From NCBI RefSeq assembly GCF_003285015.1, contig NZ_QMFB01000014.1, forward strand, positions 124,001 through 188,000: DNA of 64,000 bases. The letters run 5' to 3'. The notes beneath the pieces were generated by a model, which was given only the letters and a program-made list of their open reading frames with translations, made no database searches and was not told the origin of the DNA. Source of the DNA: Paenibacillus contaminans. Its GTDB lineage: Bacteria; Bacillota; Bacilli; Paenibacillales; NBRC-103111. Made by a program: the position numbers and the translations under genes. Of this stretch, positions 34,041-42,875 are shown one piece after another; position 1 is the stretch's first letter; every line of letters starts with the position of its first letter.

Positions 34041-36203
34041 ATGTACTGCACACAATGCGGAGAGAAGGCGGGCGAGAACGACCGATTTTGCGCTGCCTGC
34101 GGAAGCAAGCTGGTTAATGGGGAAGTCAAAGGGGCTAACGGCTGGAAAGATAAGGATCATGCCGGCGGGGAGCAAAAGGCTGGCGCTTCCGACTGGGAAG
34201 AGGGGGCGAGCGCCGCTTCGCCAGGAGGCACGGATACGGTTGGCCGGTATTCGGATAAGGAAATGCCGGATTCGGAGTACGTCCATGCCGGAACGAATGC
34301 CGCGGCCGGGGAGAGCGTCGGGGGAAATGAAACGCTGCGCGCCCTGATCGGCTCGAATGCCGGCTATTATATTCGGCGGTGGAACAGCGAACGGACGGGT
34401 TCGGATGGGGGCTGGAACTGGGCGGCGTTCTTTTTCAATATGTTCTGGTGTTTTTACCGCAAAATGTATGGAATCGGTTTCATCCTGATAACGATTACGC
34501 TGTTGGCCGGATACGGGGCGATGAAAGCCGAAATTCCGGGCTTAAGCACGCTGATCGGTTTGCTTATCGCGCTCTACACGGGGCTCAGAGGGAATGCGCA
34601 CTACTATAACCAGATACGCAGGAAACTCGCCGAATCGGAAACGGCGTCCGGAGCCAATGAGGAAGAGCTGCGGAGGCAAGGAGGAACGACGTGGGGCGGT
34701 GCGATGCTGTCGCTTGCCGTTTTCATCGGTCTTGCTTTTGCCGTGGCGTTCGTAGACGACAGCCTTGCATCGTCCCGTCCGGCATCGGCGGGAAGCGCTC
34801 CGGCCTGGACGCGCAGCACGAGCGATTCCGTGCATGTCGGCAATGCGGTAACAAGCTACGATTGGGAGGACAAGCTCGGACCTGACCGGATGCTCATGAT
34901 CATAGGAGGCATTTTGTCGGAGTGGCGGCGTTTGAACGTTCCGTATCAACAAACGGGAGCCGGGGAAAAAGCGGATGCGCGAATATGGGCTGAGATGGCG
35001 ATGATGGCGCTGGATTCCCGCGAAATGCGAGGTAAGACGCTTAACCAGGTGTTGGAGGAGCTGCGTTTGAACCTGGACGATGCGCTCGCGGAAGATTCGA
35101 AATGGACGGCTGCGAAGTCCGCGGTTTCGCCGAAGCCGACAGCCGCCCCGCAAGGGAAGCCTGCTGCTCAAGATGAGGACGTATCATCGCAGGCTGCAGC
35201 GAGCCCGGTTCCCGCAGCTGCAGGGTATAATGAAGCGAAGTCGAAGGAATTGCCCGATTCGGTTCATGATGCGGCGCTTGTCCAAAAGCTTCTGAAGGAA
35301 GGGGCGGACCCCGACGCCCGAACGGACTATGGAGCGCCTGCATTGCACAGAGCGGCGGCGGAAGGATACATGGAAGCTTTCGACGCGCTGCTTGCGGGAA
35401 AAGCGGATCCTGCGAGCAAGAACGATACCGGCGAAAACGCCTTGATTGCGGCGCTGGACGACACAACGAATTGGTTGATGGGCGAGTACACGGCTAACAA
35501 AAAAGCGGAAACGGCAGTAGCGATGGTAACGCGGCTTCTTGAGCTGGGGCTCGAACCGGACAGCAAAACAGCCGACGGCCAGACGGCATTGATGCGGGCG
35601 GGCGGCGCGTTTCCGAAGGCGGTTCCCGTTCTGCTGAAGGAGGGGGCGGATCCGAATGCCGCTGACAGGGAAGGCAATGTTGCGCTTACCTACGCTTTGG
35701 CGGATGAAACGGCCATCAAGCAGCTGCTGCAAGCAGGCGCTAACCCAAAAATCCGCAATAAGAGAGGCGAAACGGTATACGATATCGTCGAAAAACGCAA
35801 CCTGCCGGTTCCGGCCAAGGCGCTTGGCATGGAGCTGAAGCTTAAGCCGATATTTCCGGAGAACGACGATGTCAAGCGTGTTATGGATGTTGCGGCTATT
35901 GGCTTGAGCCAGTTTTTTGCCGAGAATATGTTCGGACGCGCAACCATTGAGGGTACCGACGTATGGGTTTACAATAAAGGGGCGGCGGAAGGATATGCGT
36001 TTACATCCTCCCACATCGAAGAAGTGGACATCGAAGGCCTTCAAGCCGGAAGCTTGAAGATGCAGATGTTCATCAAGTGGAAGGAAGCGGAAGAAGAGGC
36101 GGAATCGATCAGCGTATTTGTGAAAAATGAAGACGGCGTTTACGGTTATCATTTCAAGCCTGGCGCGACGGTCGTAAACGGGCAAAAGGTAGAAGACTAT
36201 TGA
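34041..36203 (+). CDS. zinc-ribbon, membrane and ankyrin-repeat protein
   Basis: 720-residue membrane protein of unknown function. The N-terminal zinc ribbon is MYCTQCGEKAGENDRFCAACG (two CxxC pairs). An acidic/Gly-rich linker follows, then a DUF2628-like hydrophobic block at about 130-190 (WAAFFFNMFWCFYRKMYG, two TM helices), a third TM helix at about 225-245, and a low-complexity Pro/Ala linker. Four or so ankyrin repeats lie at about 410-600 (GAPALHRAAAEGYMEAFDAL, GQTALMRAGG, GNVALTYALADE), followed by a C-terminal alpha/beta domain. ATG 34041 follows GGAGTGGACAAC, so the ATG at 34020 was not used. The ankyrin part is probably extracytoplasmic or cytoplasmic depending on topology, which cannot be settled here. 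Confidence 0.8.
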   Translation: MYCTQCGEKAGENDRFCAACGSKLVNGEVKGANGWKDKDHAGGEQKAGASDWEEGASAASPGGTDTVGRYSDKEMPDSEYVHAGTNAAAGESVGGNETLRALIGSNAGYYIRRWNSERTGSDGGWNWAAFFFNMFWCFYRKMYGIGFILITITLLAGYGAMKAEIPGLSTLIGLLIALYTGLRGNAHYYNQIRRKLAESETASGANEEELRRQGGTTWGGAMLSLAVFIGLAFAVAFVDDSLASSRPASAGSAPAWTRSTSDSVHVGNAVTSYDWEDKLGPDRMLMIIGGILSEWRRLNVPYQQTGAGEKADARIWAEMAMMALDSREMRGKTLNQVLEELRLNLDDALAEDSKWTAAKSAVSPKPTAAPQGKPAAQDEDVSSQAAASPVPAAAGYNEAKSKELPDSVHDAALVQKLLKEGADPDARTDYGAPALHRAAAEGYMEAFDALLAGKADPASKNDTGENALIAALDDTTNWLMGEYTANKKAETAVAMVTRLLELGLEPDSKTADGQTALMRAGGAFPKAVPVLLKEGADPNAADREGNVALTYALADETAIKQLLQAGANPKIRNKRGETVYDIVEKRNLPVPAKALGMELKLKPIFPENDDVKRVMDVAAIGLSQFFAENMFGRATIEGTDVWVYNKGAAEGYAFTSSHIEEVDIEGLQAGSLKMQMFIKWKEAEEEAESISVFVKNEDGVYGYHFKPGATVVNGQKVEDY

Positions 36204-36205
36204 CG

Positions 36206-36246
36206 AAAACCCGCAAGTCGCACTGAGTGCGGCCTGCGGGTTTTTG
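36206..36246 (+). terminator. terminator of the ankyrin gene
   Basis: AAAACCCGCA...CGCACT pairs with AGTGCG...TGCGGGTTTT and is followed by T residues. Confidence 0.88.
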
Positions 36247-36380
36247 TGTTATGTTCGTTAATTTCTAGAAGCGGCCGGCCGGTCTAAGAGTTGATTTATT
36301 TTTTGGGGTGCGGTTAAATTGGTTGAAGGGTGTTTAAATAAAAGACCGGTGAATGCCGTTTATGTGAAGGGAATGAAAAT

Positions 36381-37046
36381 ATGAACGTTAACCGCAGAAA
36401 ACGCGTGCTTATCGCCGTCTCGGTAGATGCCGAGAGGGATGCGGTGCTGCGCGGTTTGGGCGAAGCCGGTTCGGGCGTATTCGAAGTATTCGCCGCAGGC
36501 GTGGGTACGGCGCCGGCAGCTGCAAGCACGGCAAAGAAGCTTGCGTCGGGCACATACGATTTGGTCGTTAACGCAGGAATATGCGGCGGCTTTGCAGGGC
36601 AAGCGGAAATCGGCTCGCTCGTCGTGGCGAGCGAGATTGTTGCCGCCGATTTGGGCGCCGAATCGGCGGAGGGCTTTATCGGCCTGGACGAGCTTGGCTT
36701 CGGCTTGGCGCGGGCCGAGGTAGACGCCGGTTTGGCGGGCCGGGCGGCGGAGGCTTTTGCGGCGGCCGGACTGCCGGTCGTATTGGCTCCAATACTCACG
36801 GTGTCCACCGTGACAGGTACGGCGGCAAGCGCTGCTGAGCTTGCTTCCCGGGTGCCGGGAGCGGCAGGCGAAGGGATGGAAGGCTTCGGCGTAGCCGCAG
36901 CGGCCAAGGAATTCGGCCTGCCTGTACTTGAAATACGCGCCGTTTCGAATGCGGTCGGCCCTCGAGACAAGTCGGCCTGGCGCATCAAAGAGGCGCTGCA
37001 ATCGCTGGAAGCCGCAAGTAAAGTGCTTACGGAGGTATTTTCATGA
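36381..37046 (+). CDS. mqnB: futalosine hydrolase
   Basis: Hydrolyses futalosine to dehypoxanthine futalosine in the alternative (futalosine) menaquinone pathway; cytoplasmic. The 221-residue nucleoside-phosphorylase-like fold shows the family pattern: LVVNAGICGGFAG, GSLVVASEIVAADLG, a central SAEGFIGLDELGFG, GEGMEGFGVAAAA with the catalytic-region Glu pair, and LEIRAVSNAVGPRD. AAGGGAATG lies before ATG 36381. The stop overlaps the mqnD start (ATGA), so the genes are coupled. mqnA, mqnC and mqnE are not in the window. Confidence 0.92.
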   Translation: MNVNRRKRVLIAVSVDAERDAVLRGLGEAGSGVFEVFAAGVGTAPAAASTAKKLASGTYDLVVNAGICGGFAGQAEIGSLVVASEIVAADLGAESAEGFIGLDELGFGLARAEVDAGLAGRAAEAFAAAGLPVVLAPILTVSTVTGTAASAAELASRVPGAAGEGMEGFGVAAAAKEFGLPVLEIRAVSNAVGPRDKSAWRIKEALQSLEAASKVLTEVFS

Positions 37047-37876
37047 AGATCGCTTATTCTCCTTGTCCTAATGATACATTCGTTTTTCACGCATGGGCGC
37101 ACGGGCTCATTCCCGGCGCGCCGAAGCTGGACGTTATGTATGCGGATATCGACATCACGAACGGTTTGGCTGCAAGCTCACAGGGTCCGGATGTGCTGAA
37201 AATTTCGTACGCCGCGCTGCCGTGGGTATTGAATGAATACGCGCTGCTGCCTTGCGGAGGCGCGCTTGGCAGAGGCTGCGGCCCGCTTGTGCTGTCGAAG
37301 GAAGGCGGCGGCGATCCGTCGGCGCTCTCCGGTCGCCGCGTTGGCGTGCCGAGCGAGCGCTCGACCGCGTATTTGCTGTTTCGCCTATGGGCTGCACAAA
37401 ACGTGCCGGGCGGCGTAGGCGAAATCGTCGTTATGCCGTTCCACGAAATTATGCCCGCCGTGCGTGACGGCAAGATCGATGCCGGCTTAGTCATCCACGA
37501 GGCGCGCTTCACGTATCCGTCGTACGGACTGACGCTGATGACCGATCTCGGAAGCTGGTGGGAGTCGGATACCGGTCTCCCGATTCCGCTCGGGGCGATT
37601 ATCGCCCGCCGGTCGCTGGAGCTTTCGTCCATCGCGAGCTGGATACGGGCTTCGGTCGAGTATGCTTGGGCGAATCCGGAGGCATCGCGCGAATACGTGC
37701 AGGAGCATGCGCAAGAAATGGACCCCGAAGTGGCGAAAGCGCATATCGCTCTTTATGTGAACGAGTTTACCGCCAATTTAGGCGAGGACGGTTATGCCGC
37801 AGTTCGGGCGCTGCTGGGCAGGGCGGCTGATGAGGGGCTTGTGCCTGAAATCAATTTGGACGCGCTAAACATGTAG
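37043..37876 (+). CDS. mqnD: 1,4-dihydroxy-6-naphthoate synthase
   Basis: Converts cyclic dehypoxanthine futalosine to 1,4-dihydroxy-6-naphthoate in the futalosine menaquinone route. The 277-residue periplasmic-binding-protein-like fold begins with the diagnostic MKIAYSPCPNDTFVFHAWA and contains DGKIDAGLVIHEARFTY with the conserved catalytic His, and LPIPLGAIIARR. It starts within the mqnB stop region (4-nt overlap) and ends before a strong terminator, so mqnBD is a two-gene operon. Confidence 0.95.
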   Translation: MKIAYSPCPNDTFVFHAWAHGLIPGAPKLDVMYADIDITNGLAASSQGPDVLKISYAALPWVLNEYALLPCGGALGRGCGPLVLSKEGGGDPSALSGRRVGVPSERSTAYLLFRLWAAQNVPGGVGEIVVMPFHEIMPAVRDGKIDAGLVIHEARFTYPSYGLTLMTDLGSWWESDTGLPIPLGAIIARRSLELSSIASWIRASVEYAWANPEASREYVQEHAQEMDPEVAKAHIALYVNEFTANLGEDGYAAVRALLGRAADEGLVPEINLDALNM

Positions 37877-37893
37877 AAGCGGAAACGAAACGA

Positions 37894-37930
37894 ACAGTCC
37901 AGGCCGTTGCTCGGCTTGGGCTGTTTTTTT
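37894..37930 (+). terminator. terminator of mqnBD
   Basis: ACAGTCCAGGCC pairs with GGCTTGGGCTGT (with wobble) followed by eight T residues. Confidence 0.9.
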
Positions 37931-37980
37931 TCGGTTCATTAGGCCAGATAGTATACCGTTGAAGGAGACTATAAGCCTAC

Positions 37981-38019
37981 GGCAAACGACGGCATCAAAG
38001 ACGGCGCCGGACGTTTAGC
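37981..38019. repeat. degenerate short GGTAAACG-family repeat
   Basis: GGCAAACG...ACGTTTAGC with inner CATCAAAGACGGCGCCGG matches the 56436-56475 copy with several changes. Confidence 0.5.
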
Positions 38020-38150
38020 TTTGTCATAACGTATTTGCAATAAAAAAATGCAGGGTTTGGCAGAAAAATGTCGAATAATAGGAGCGGGGGCGATTGAGCC
38101 TTTTCTCGATTTACGACATATGATGACTAGAGAAACAGGAGGGAGCGACC

Positions 38151-39146
38151 ATGAAAAAACATATGCTAGCCATATCGGCGATCACGGCGTTCGCCGTGCT
38201 GATGACCGCTTGCGCCGAACTGAATCCGCAGCCGGCGGCTACCGCTGCCGTATCGCCTAAAGCATCGACTTCGCCGTCTCCGTCCGCGAAGCCGACCGCA
38301 ACCGTATCGCCGTCACCGGCTGCGACTAAAACGCCTACGGAAAAGCCTTCTGAGAAGCCTACGGCCAAGCCTTCGGCAAGTCCGTCGCCTTCCGCATCGC
38401 CGTCTCCGTCCGCGACGGCCAAACCTGCGCAGACGGCTAAACCGACGGGAGCTCCGGCAGCTTCGGGAGATAAAAAAGCGGTCTCCTGGTATTACATGAA
38501 AAAGAAAAAAGGCCAAGTGCCGGACTTCCCGGCCGAAACGAAAAAAATGAAGCCCGAGCAGAAGGTGATCTACGTCGGAACGGGTAAAAAAGTTTACCTG
38601 ACGATCGATACGGGAGGGCCTTTGGGCGATGTGGATAAAATGCTGAAGGCGCTCAAGGATAACGATGCGAAAGCGAACTTTTTCGTTGCGGGCTACAATA
38701 TCAAGAAGGATCCGGAGTTTCTGAAACGACTTGTGAAAGACGGGCATTTGGTCGCCAATCATACGATGACGCACAAGGATATGACCGAAATGACCGATGA
38801 GCAGGTGAAGAAGGAAATCGAGGATTACGAGAAGCTGTATAAAGAAATAACGGGCAAGGAAATCGTCAAGTATTTCCGCTTCCCTTATGGCAAGTACAGT
38901 CCGCATTTGCTCGACGTTATTTCCGGTATGGGTTACTCGTCCGTCTTCTGGTCGACGGCTATGCGAGACTGGGAGCCGCGCAAGAACGGCGCCGACGATC
39001 CGTACAACGATATCATGAACAATTTGCATGACGGCAACGTCATTTTGATGCACCAAGGCTCGGAAGAAAACATCGAAGCGCTCGACCGGATCATCAAAGC
39101 GATTAAGAAGGAAGGCTACGAGCTTGCTTTATTAAGCGATATGTAA
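38151..39146 (+). CDS. polysaccharide deacetylase (NodB/CE4) lipoprotein, PdaA-like
   Basis: 331-residue exported lipoprotein (lipobox LMTAC, Cys near 22) with a long Pro/Ser/Thr/Lys linker at about 28-110 and a C-terminal NodB domain that deacetylates a cell-wall or other polysaccharide. Motif 1 is LTIDTGGP instead of TFDDG: the base Asp is kept but the metal-ligand Asp is Thr. The other motifs are intact: NHTMTH, RFPYGKYS, MRDWEP and ILMHQG. PdaA-type enzymes also vary at this position (FDNG), so it may still be active (family knowledge). ATG 38151 has AGGAGGGAG upstream. Confidence 0.9.
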   Translation: MKKHMLAISAITAFAVLMTACAELNPQPAATAAVSPKASTSPSPSAKPTATVSPSPAATKTPTEKPSEKPTAKPSASPSPSASPSPSATAKPAQTAKPTGAPAASGDKKAVSWYYMKKKKGQVPDFPAETKKMKPEQKVIYVGTGKKVYLTIDTGGPLGDVDKMLKALKDNDAKANFFVAGYNIKKDPEFLKRLVKDGHLVANHTMTHKDMTEMTDEQVKKEIEDYEKLYKEITGKEIVKYFRFPYGKYSPHLLDVISGMGYSSVFWSTAMRDWEPRKNGADDPYNDIMNNLHDGNVILMHQGSEENIEALDRIIKAIKKEGYELALLSDM

Positions 39147-39181
39147 CTGCGACCGGAACTAGGCAGTCCAAGCAATAAGCG

Positions 39182-39227
39182 AAAAGCCGTCAAAACCGCT
39201 GTCGGAGCGGGCTGGCGGCTTTTTTTC
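39182..39227 (+). terminator. terminator of the NodB gene
   Basis: AAAAGCCG..CCGCT pairs with AGCGG..CGGCTTTT followed by a T run. It is the main feature of the 39147-39652 gap. Confidence 0.88.
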
Positions 39228-39228
39228 A

Positions 39229-39513
39229 TCATGGCGCGTGGCCCGACGAGGCATGATCATTAGATTGCGAGGAACTATTCTTAGAACTGTTCTTCATACT
39301 CGATAGTTGCCATACTGCCGGGCTGGGCATAGTGAAAACCAGGCGGGTTACGCCAAGGCAATACCGGGAAAAAGAATTGTCGGCGAGCAAAATATATGGC
39401 TTTTCGTCCAAGAAATCGACCTTAACGGGGAAAGGTTGTCCGATGCCGCGATTTTCGCCTGTGCAGGGGAATAGAAGGCATTTGTCACGGTACGTTTCCT
39501 GTGCTATTCTCAT
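39229..39513 (-). CDS. doubtful small ORF, unknown
   Basis: 94 codons on the minus strand in an otherwise empty 506-bp gap. The middle part (DFLDEKPYILLADNSFSRY) looks protein-like, but there is no ribosome site before the ATG and no recognisable family. Reported only because nothing else accounts for the gap; it may well be non-coding. Confidence 0.2.
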   Translation of the reverse strand: MRIAQETYRDKCLLFPCTGENRGIGQPFPVKVDFLDEKPYILLADNSFSRYCLGVTRLVFTMPSPAVWQLSSMKNSSKNSSSQSNDHASSGHAP

Positions 39514-39652
39514 ATTCTAACCATGTGGATGGATACATGCGGGGGGAATGGAAGAAGGTTGCAGGATCCCTCAGTCATCCGCTTCAGCAGCAAACCGGCA
39601 ACGCTTAAGCGTAACTTTTCGACCATACTCGTGCAAAGGAAGCGTATAGATC

Positions 39653-40462
39653 GTGCAGCAAGCGATAGCGATATTGGATTCAGGCGTCGGCGGTTTAACG
39701 GTTGTCAAAGAAGTCATGCGTCAGCTTCCACAGGAGAAAATCATTTATTTCGGCGACACGGCCCGCACTCCGTATGGCCCCAGAACGCCTGCCGAGGTAT
39801 CGTTGTTCACCCGGCAAATTGTCGATTATTTAATGCAGTTTCACCCGAAAATGATCGTGATCGCCTGCAATACGGCAACAGCAGTAGCGCTCGAGCAAAT
39901 ACGCTCGTCTGTGCCGGTCCCCGTCGTCGGCGTTATTCACCCGGGCGCCCGGGCGGCGATCAAAACAACCCGGCGCGGTCTTGTGGGCGTGATCGGAACG
40001 GAAGGAACGGTTCGCAGCGGCGCTTACGAGAACGCGCTGAAGGAATTGTCCCCCTTCATCGAAGTCATCAGCCTTGCATGTCCGCGGTTCGTTCCGCTGG
40101 TGGAGCAAGGCCGGTTCCGTACGGCCGAAACGCGTCAGGTGATCAGACAGACGCTTGCTCCGCTAACCGGTTATCCGATGGACTGTCTCATACTCGGATG
40201 TACGCATTATCCGTTCATCAGCGAAGCGATCGCCGAAGCGATGGGACCTTCCGTTACACTGATCAGCTCGGCCGACGAAACGGCCCGCGAAATCAGTACG
40301 GTGCTCTATCACAGCGGCCAATTGGCCAAGGCGAGCCAACTGCCGGTTCACCAGTTTTTTTGCAGCGGGGATCCCGTCATGTTTCAGAAAATTGCGCAAG
40401 AATGGCTCGGCGAGCAAATCAGAGTGACGCCGGTCGTCTGGCAGGTTCCGCAAATTTTATAA
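39653..40462 (+). CDS. murI: glutamate racemase
   Basis: Makes D-glutamate for peptidoglycan from L-glutamate; cytoplasmic, cofactor-independent. 269 residues with IAILDSGVGGLTVVKEVMRQ (catalytic-site Asp/Ser), FGDTARTPYG, the first catalytic Cys in ACNTATA (near 72) and the second in LGCTHYPF (near 183). The GTG start at 39653 has AAAGGAAG 9-10 nt upstream. It is monocistronic, ending in a terminator. Confidence 0.96.
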   Translation: MQQAIAILDSGVGGLTVVKEVMRQLPQEKIIYFGDTARTPYGPRTPAEVSLFTRQIVDYLMQFHPKMIVIACNTATAVALEQIRSSVPVPVVGVIHPGARAAIKTTRRGLVGVIGTEGTVRSGAYENALKELSPFIEVISLACPRFVPLVEQGRFRTAETRQVIRQTLAPLTGYPMDCLILGCTHYPFISEAIAEAMGPSVTLISSADETAREISTVLYHSGQLAKASQLPVHQFFCSGDPVMFQKIAQEWLGEQIRVTPVVWQVPQIL

Positions 40463-40477
40463 GCGATATTACGTATT

Positions 40478-40524
40478 CAGCGCGGCTGCGGCTCGAAAGA
40501 GCATGCGGGCCGCGTTGATTTTTT
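40478..40524 (+). terminator. terminator of murI
   Basis: AGCGCGGC..GC..CTC pairs with GAG..GC..GCCGCGTT around a GAAA loop, followed by a T tract. Confidence 0.85.
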
Positions 40525-40537
40525 ATACACATATGCA

Positions 40538-40755
40538 GGAATTCGAATTTGCCCGCTTGGAGCAAGGAATCAAAGCTTCTTTAACGCTGGAATTCGATTT
40601 TGCCCGCTTGGAGAATGGATTTAGCCGTGCGCTGAGCCAAATAGCCGCTGTAAGTGGGCGTTTTCGGACTGCGGGCGAGGAAAGGGATCCGGACTCGATT
40701 CCAATTGGTCAAAATCGGACTCTAGCGCGTGCAAGCGACGAGCGAGAAGGGGGCT
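40538..40755 (+). repeat. 215-nt dispersed repeat, copy B
   Basis: Aligns along its length with copies A (22420) and C (50384), but the motif is GGAATTCGANTTTGCCCGCTTGGAG instead of GGAGTCCGA at the two forward sub-repeats. An open frame (ARLEQGIKASLTLEF) is present as in the other copies, without a ribosome site. It fills most of the gap between murI and the FMN reductase gene. Confidence 0.75.
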
Positions 40756-40952
40756 TTGGAACTTGAAGAGTACGCGAGGGATGTTGGGGCGGCGGATCCG
40801 ATTTTCGTAGTGAGTGCCGCTCGCGGTTCGCGGTGTTTCAATGCATGCAGACTGCCCGTCTGCCGCAAACGTTCTCTGACGGAGCGATAGCCATTCGCCA
40901 AATGACCGTTCGACGTTTTGTAGACGGTTATTTTTCTTTTTGCGTGCAGCTG

Positions 40953-40981
40953 TTGACAAATCGCCGACAACTGCGAATAAT
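40953..40981 (+). promoter_or_regulatory. sigma-A promoter of the FMN reductase gene
   Basis: TTGACA, 17-bp spacer, AATAAT. Downstream, TATTTATAAAGTAT (41001) matches sequence in front of sufR and at 46371. Confidence 0.8.
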
Positions 40982-41035
40982 GATAGTAAGTAAACAAAAA
41001 TATTTATAAAGTATATAAAGGATGGGGTGGCGAAT

Positions 41036-41572
41036 ATGAAGCTGTTAGGCATTTCGGGAACCATAGTCGGGTCGAAAACGGCCATTGCCGTAGAGAAGGC
41101 GTTGGAAACCGTCAATCGGAGTCATTCCGAGGTACAGACGGAGCTACTGGATCTTAGGCAATATGACCTGCAGTTTTGCGACGGGCGGAATCCGTCGGAT
41201 TATACGGGAGATACAAGGAAAGTAATCGACATCGTATCGTCGGCCGATCTGTACTTGATCGGAACGCCGATTTTTCAATCGTCCATTACGGGTGTGCTGA
41301 AAAACTTGTTCGATCTTGTTCCTGTTGACGCGTTATACAATAAAGTGATGGGTTTTATCGCAACGGGCGGGACCTATCAGCACTATCTCGTCGTGGAAAA
41401 TCAGCTCAAGCCGATCGCCGGATATTTTCGGGCTTTCGTAGCGCCGAGTTACGTTTATCTCCATGACGATCATTTTAATCCGGAGAAAAAAATTGTCGAC
41501 CCGGATGTGCTGCAGCGCATCGATAAATTGGCGCATGAGGTCGTTTTTATGCATCAAAGACTCAAAGCGTAA
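41036..41572 (+). CDS. NADPH-dependent FMN reductase-like flavoprotein
   Basis: Flavodoxin-fold reductase of about 179 residues: MKLLGISGTIVGSKT (phosphate loop), LYLIGTPIFQSSITGVLKNLFDLV and VMGFIATGGTYQHYLVVE (FMN-ring contacts). It likely supplies reduced flavin or reduces quinones or metals. The frame starts at GTG 41027; ATG 41036 gives the typical family N-terminus, with GGGGTGG upstream. It is convergent with sufR and shares a TATTTATAAAGTAT promoter motif with it, suggesting joint control. Confidence 0.87.
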   Translation: MKLLGISGTIVGSKTAIAVEKALETVNRSHSEVQTELLDLRQYDLQFCDGRNPSDYTGDTRKVIDIVSSADLYLIGTPIFQSSITGVLKNLFDLVPVDALYNKVMGFIATGGTYQHYLVVENQLKPIAGYFRAFVAPSYVYLHDDHFNPEKKIVDPDVLQRIDKLAHEVVFMHQRLKA

Positions 41573-41576
41573 AAGA

Positions 41577-41601
41577 ACCCCCAATCTAGGATTGGAGGTT
41601 G
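41577..41601. terminator. hairpin between convergent FMN reductase and sufR genes
   Basis: AACCCCCAATC and GATTGGAGGTT flank TAG with one mismatch. The stop codon of sufR lies in the loop. The T tract is poor, so it is only a possible bidirectional terminator. Confidence 0.45.
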
Positions 41602-42239
41602 CGCGGCCGAATACGATATACGCATTTTTTGCCGCCTTTGGCCAAACATTCCGGACGGGTAATATCCGCATCCAGCAAAGCTTCGAACAAACGTAATTCA
41701 CATTGGCAGGCATGGGTGTATTGATTCGCGATTTGCGCGATCGGACAGTTGTGCTCGATAAGCACGTATTCGTCGTCGCTGTTTTTTTGCAGTTCCGCCA
41801 TGTAGCCGTTCTCGTTCTGAATGTCGGCAAGCGCGGATACTTTATCTTCAAAGTCCTTGTCACCCATCATGCCTGCATACTTCTTGTACAACGTTTCTTT
41901 ACGGCGTTCGAACAATCGCTCGACCATCGCTTCGCCCGATTCCTGCACCAGCTCGTCCAGCAAGTCGAGGGCGACGGCATGATATTTATTCGGAAACAGC
42001 GCATCGGCGCGATCGGTCAAATGGTACGCAGCAGTCGGCCTGCCCATAGGCTGCCGTATGATTCTGGATTCGATCAAACCGTCGCGCTCCAGCCCGTCGA
42101 TATGACGGCGGACGGCTATGGACGTAATGTCCAGACGCTCCGTAAGTTCTTTGGCAGTAAGCTCTTCATTTGTTTTGAGCAGATGCAAGATCGTATCGCG
42201 GGTCGATAATTCGGCATTAGGCTGCAAAGGGGTCACCAC
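41586..42239 (-). CDS. sufR: SufR-type iron-sulfur transcriptional regulator
   Basis: 217-residue DeoR/ArsR-like regulator. The N-terminal winged HTH (ELTAKELTERLDITSIAVRRH, LIESRIIRQPMGRPTAAY) is followed by a C-terminal sensor with Cys residues HNCPIAQ, HACQCE, RPECLAK and KKCVYRI, the pattern expected to hold a [4Fe-4S] cluster in SufR. It is divergent from the SufA-like gene, a probable target. The start is GTG 42239 or a TTG 12 nt inside; AAGGTGG is nearby. It likely represses Fe-S assembly genes when clusters are plentiful (family knowledge). Confidence 0.85.
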   Translation of the reverse strand: MVTPLQPNAELSTRDTILHLLKTNEELTAKELTERLDITSIAVRRHIDGLERDGLIESRIIRQPMGRPTAAYHLTDRADALFPNKYHAVALDLLDELVQESGEAMVERLFERRKETLYKKYAGMMGDKDFEDKVSALADIQNENGYMAELQKNSDDEYVLIEHNCPIAQIANQYTHACQCELRLFEALLDADITRPECLAKGGKKCVYRIRPRNLQS

Positions 42240-42396
42240 CTTATTTAGAACTTCATGGAGTAATCAACTTAATTAAACTTTATTTATAAAAAGTATTTTA
42301 ACACAAACCAACAGCTTGACAAGTGCGGCGGTACGCAACAAATATTGTAAATATAATCGTTTATAATCTATCTAAAATTGACTGGAGGTAACGGAC

Positions 42397-42753
42397 ATGA
42401 TTCAAATTACTGATACGGCAGCGGACAAAATCGCCGAAATGATAAGGGACATCGATTCCGATCGTTATTTTTTGCGCATTGGCGTGAGTGACGGCGGGTG
42501 CAGCGGTTTGTCGTACAGCATTCGCTTTGACGATACGTTGGACGAGGAGGATCAAGTCGTCGCGTGGGGCGAATTTCAAGTGGCCATCGACTATGCCAGT
42601 GTAGAGTACCTTGAAGGCATACAAATCGATTATAAGGAATCGGGGATGAACGGAGGTTTTACGATCGACAATCCGAATGCCAAATTTTCATGCGGCTGCG
42701 GAGCCAGCTTTCGGACAGCGGTTTATCGGGGCAAGGCGGAAAAATGCGACTGA
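42397..42753 (+). CDS. sufA: A-type iron-sulfur carrier, SufA/YutM-like
   Basis: 118-residue HesB/IscA-family protein that carries or transfers Fe-S clusters. The three ligand Cys residues are present: GGCSGLSY and the C-terminal CGCGASFRTA. The stretch IDYKESGMNGGFTIDNPNA matches Bacillus YutM (SufA). GGAGG precedes ATG 42397. It lies divergent from sufR and just upstream of yneR- and yuzB-like genes, a grouping partly shared with Bacillus. Confidence 0.92.
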   Translation: MIQITDTAADKIAEMIRDIDSDRYFLRIGVSDGGCSGLSYSIRFDDTLDEEDQVVAWGEFQVAIDYASVEYLEGIQIDYKESGMNGGFTIDNPNAKFSCGCGASFRTAVYRGKAEKCD

Positions 42754-42875
42754 ATTCCGGGAAACGAATGGCCGGCTATGGTATGATGTAAGCATCAGCG
42801 TCGGCCTGAGCCTGTAATTGGATAAAAGCAGTCGGCGTTATCAGAAACGGATTGATCGTTGAGGAGGAAAACATT

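Noticed and set aside
39523..40518. 331-codon plus-strand frame over murI
   Set aside because: Shadow of murI in another frame; murI has both catalytic Cys motifs and a ribosome site.
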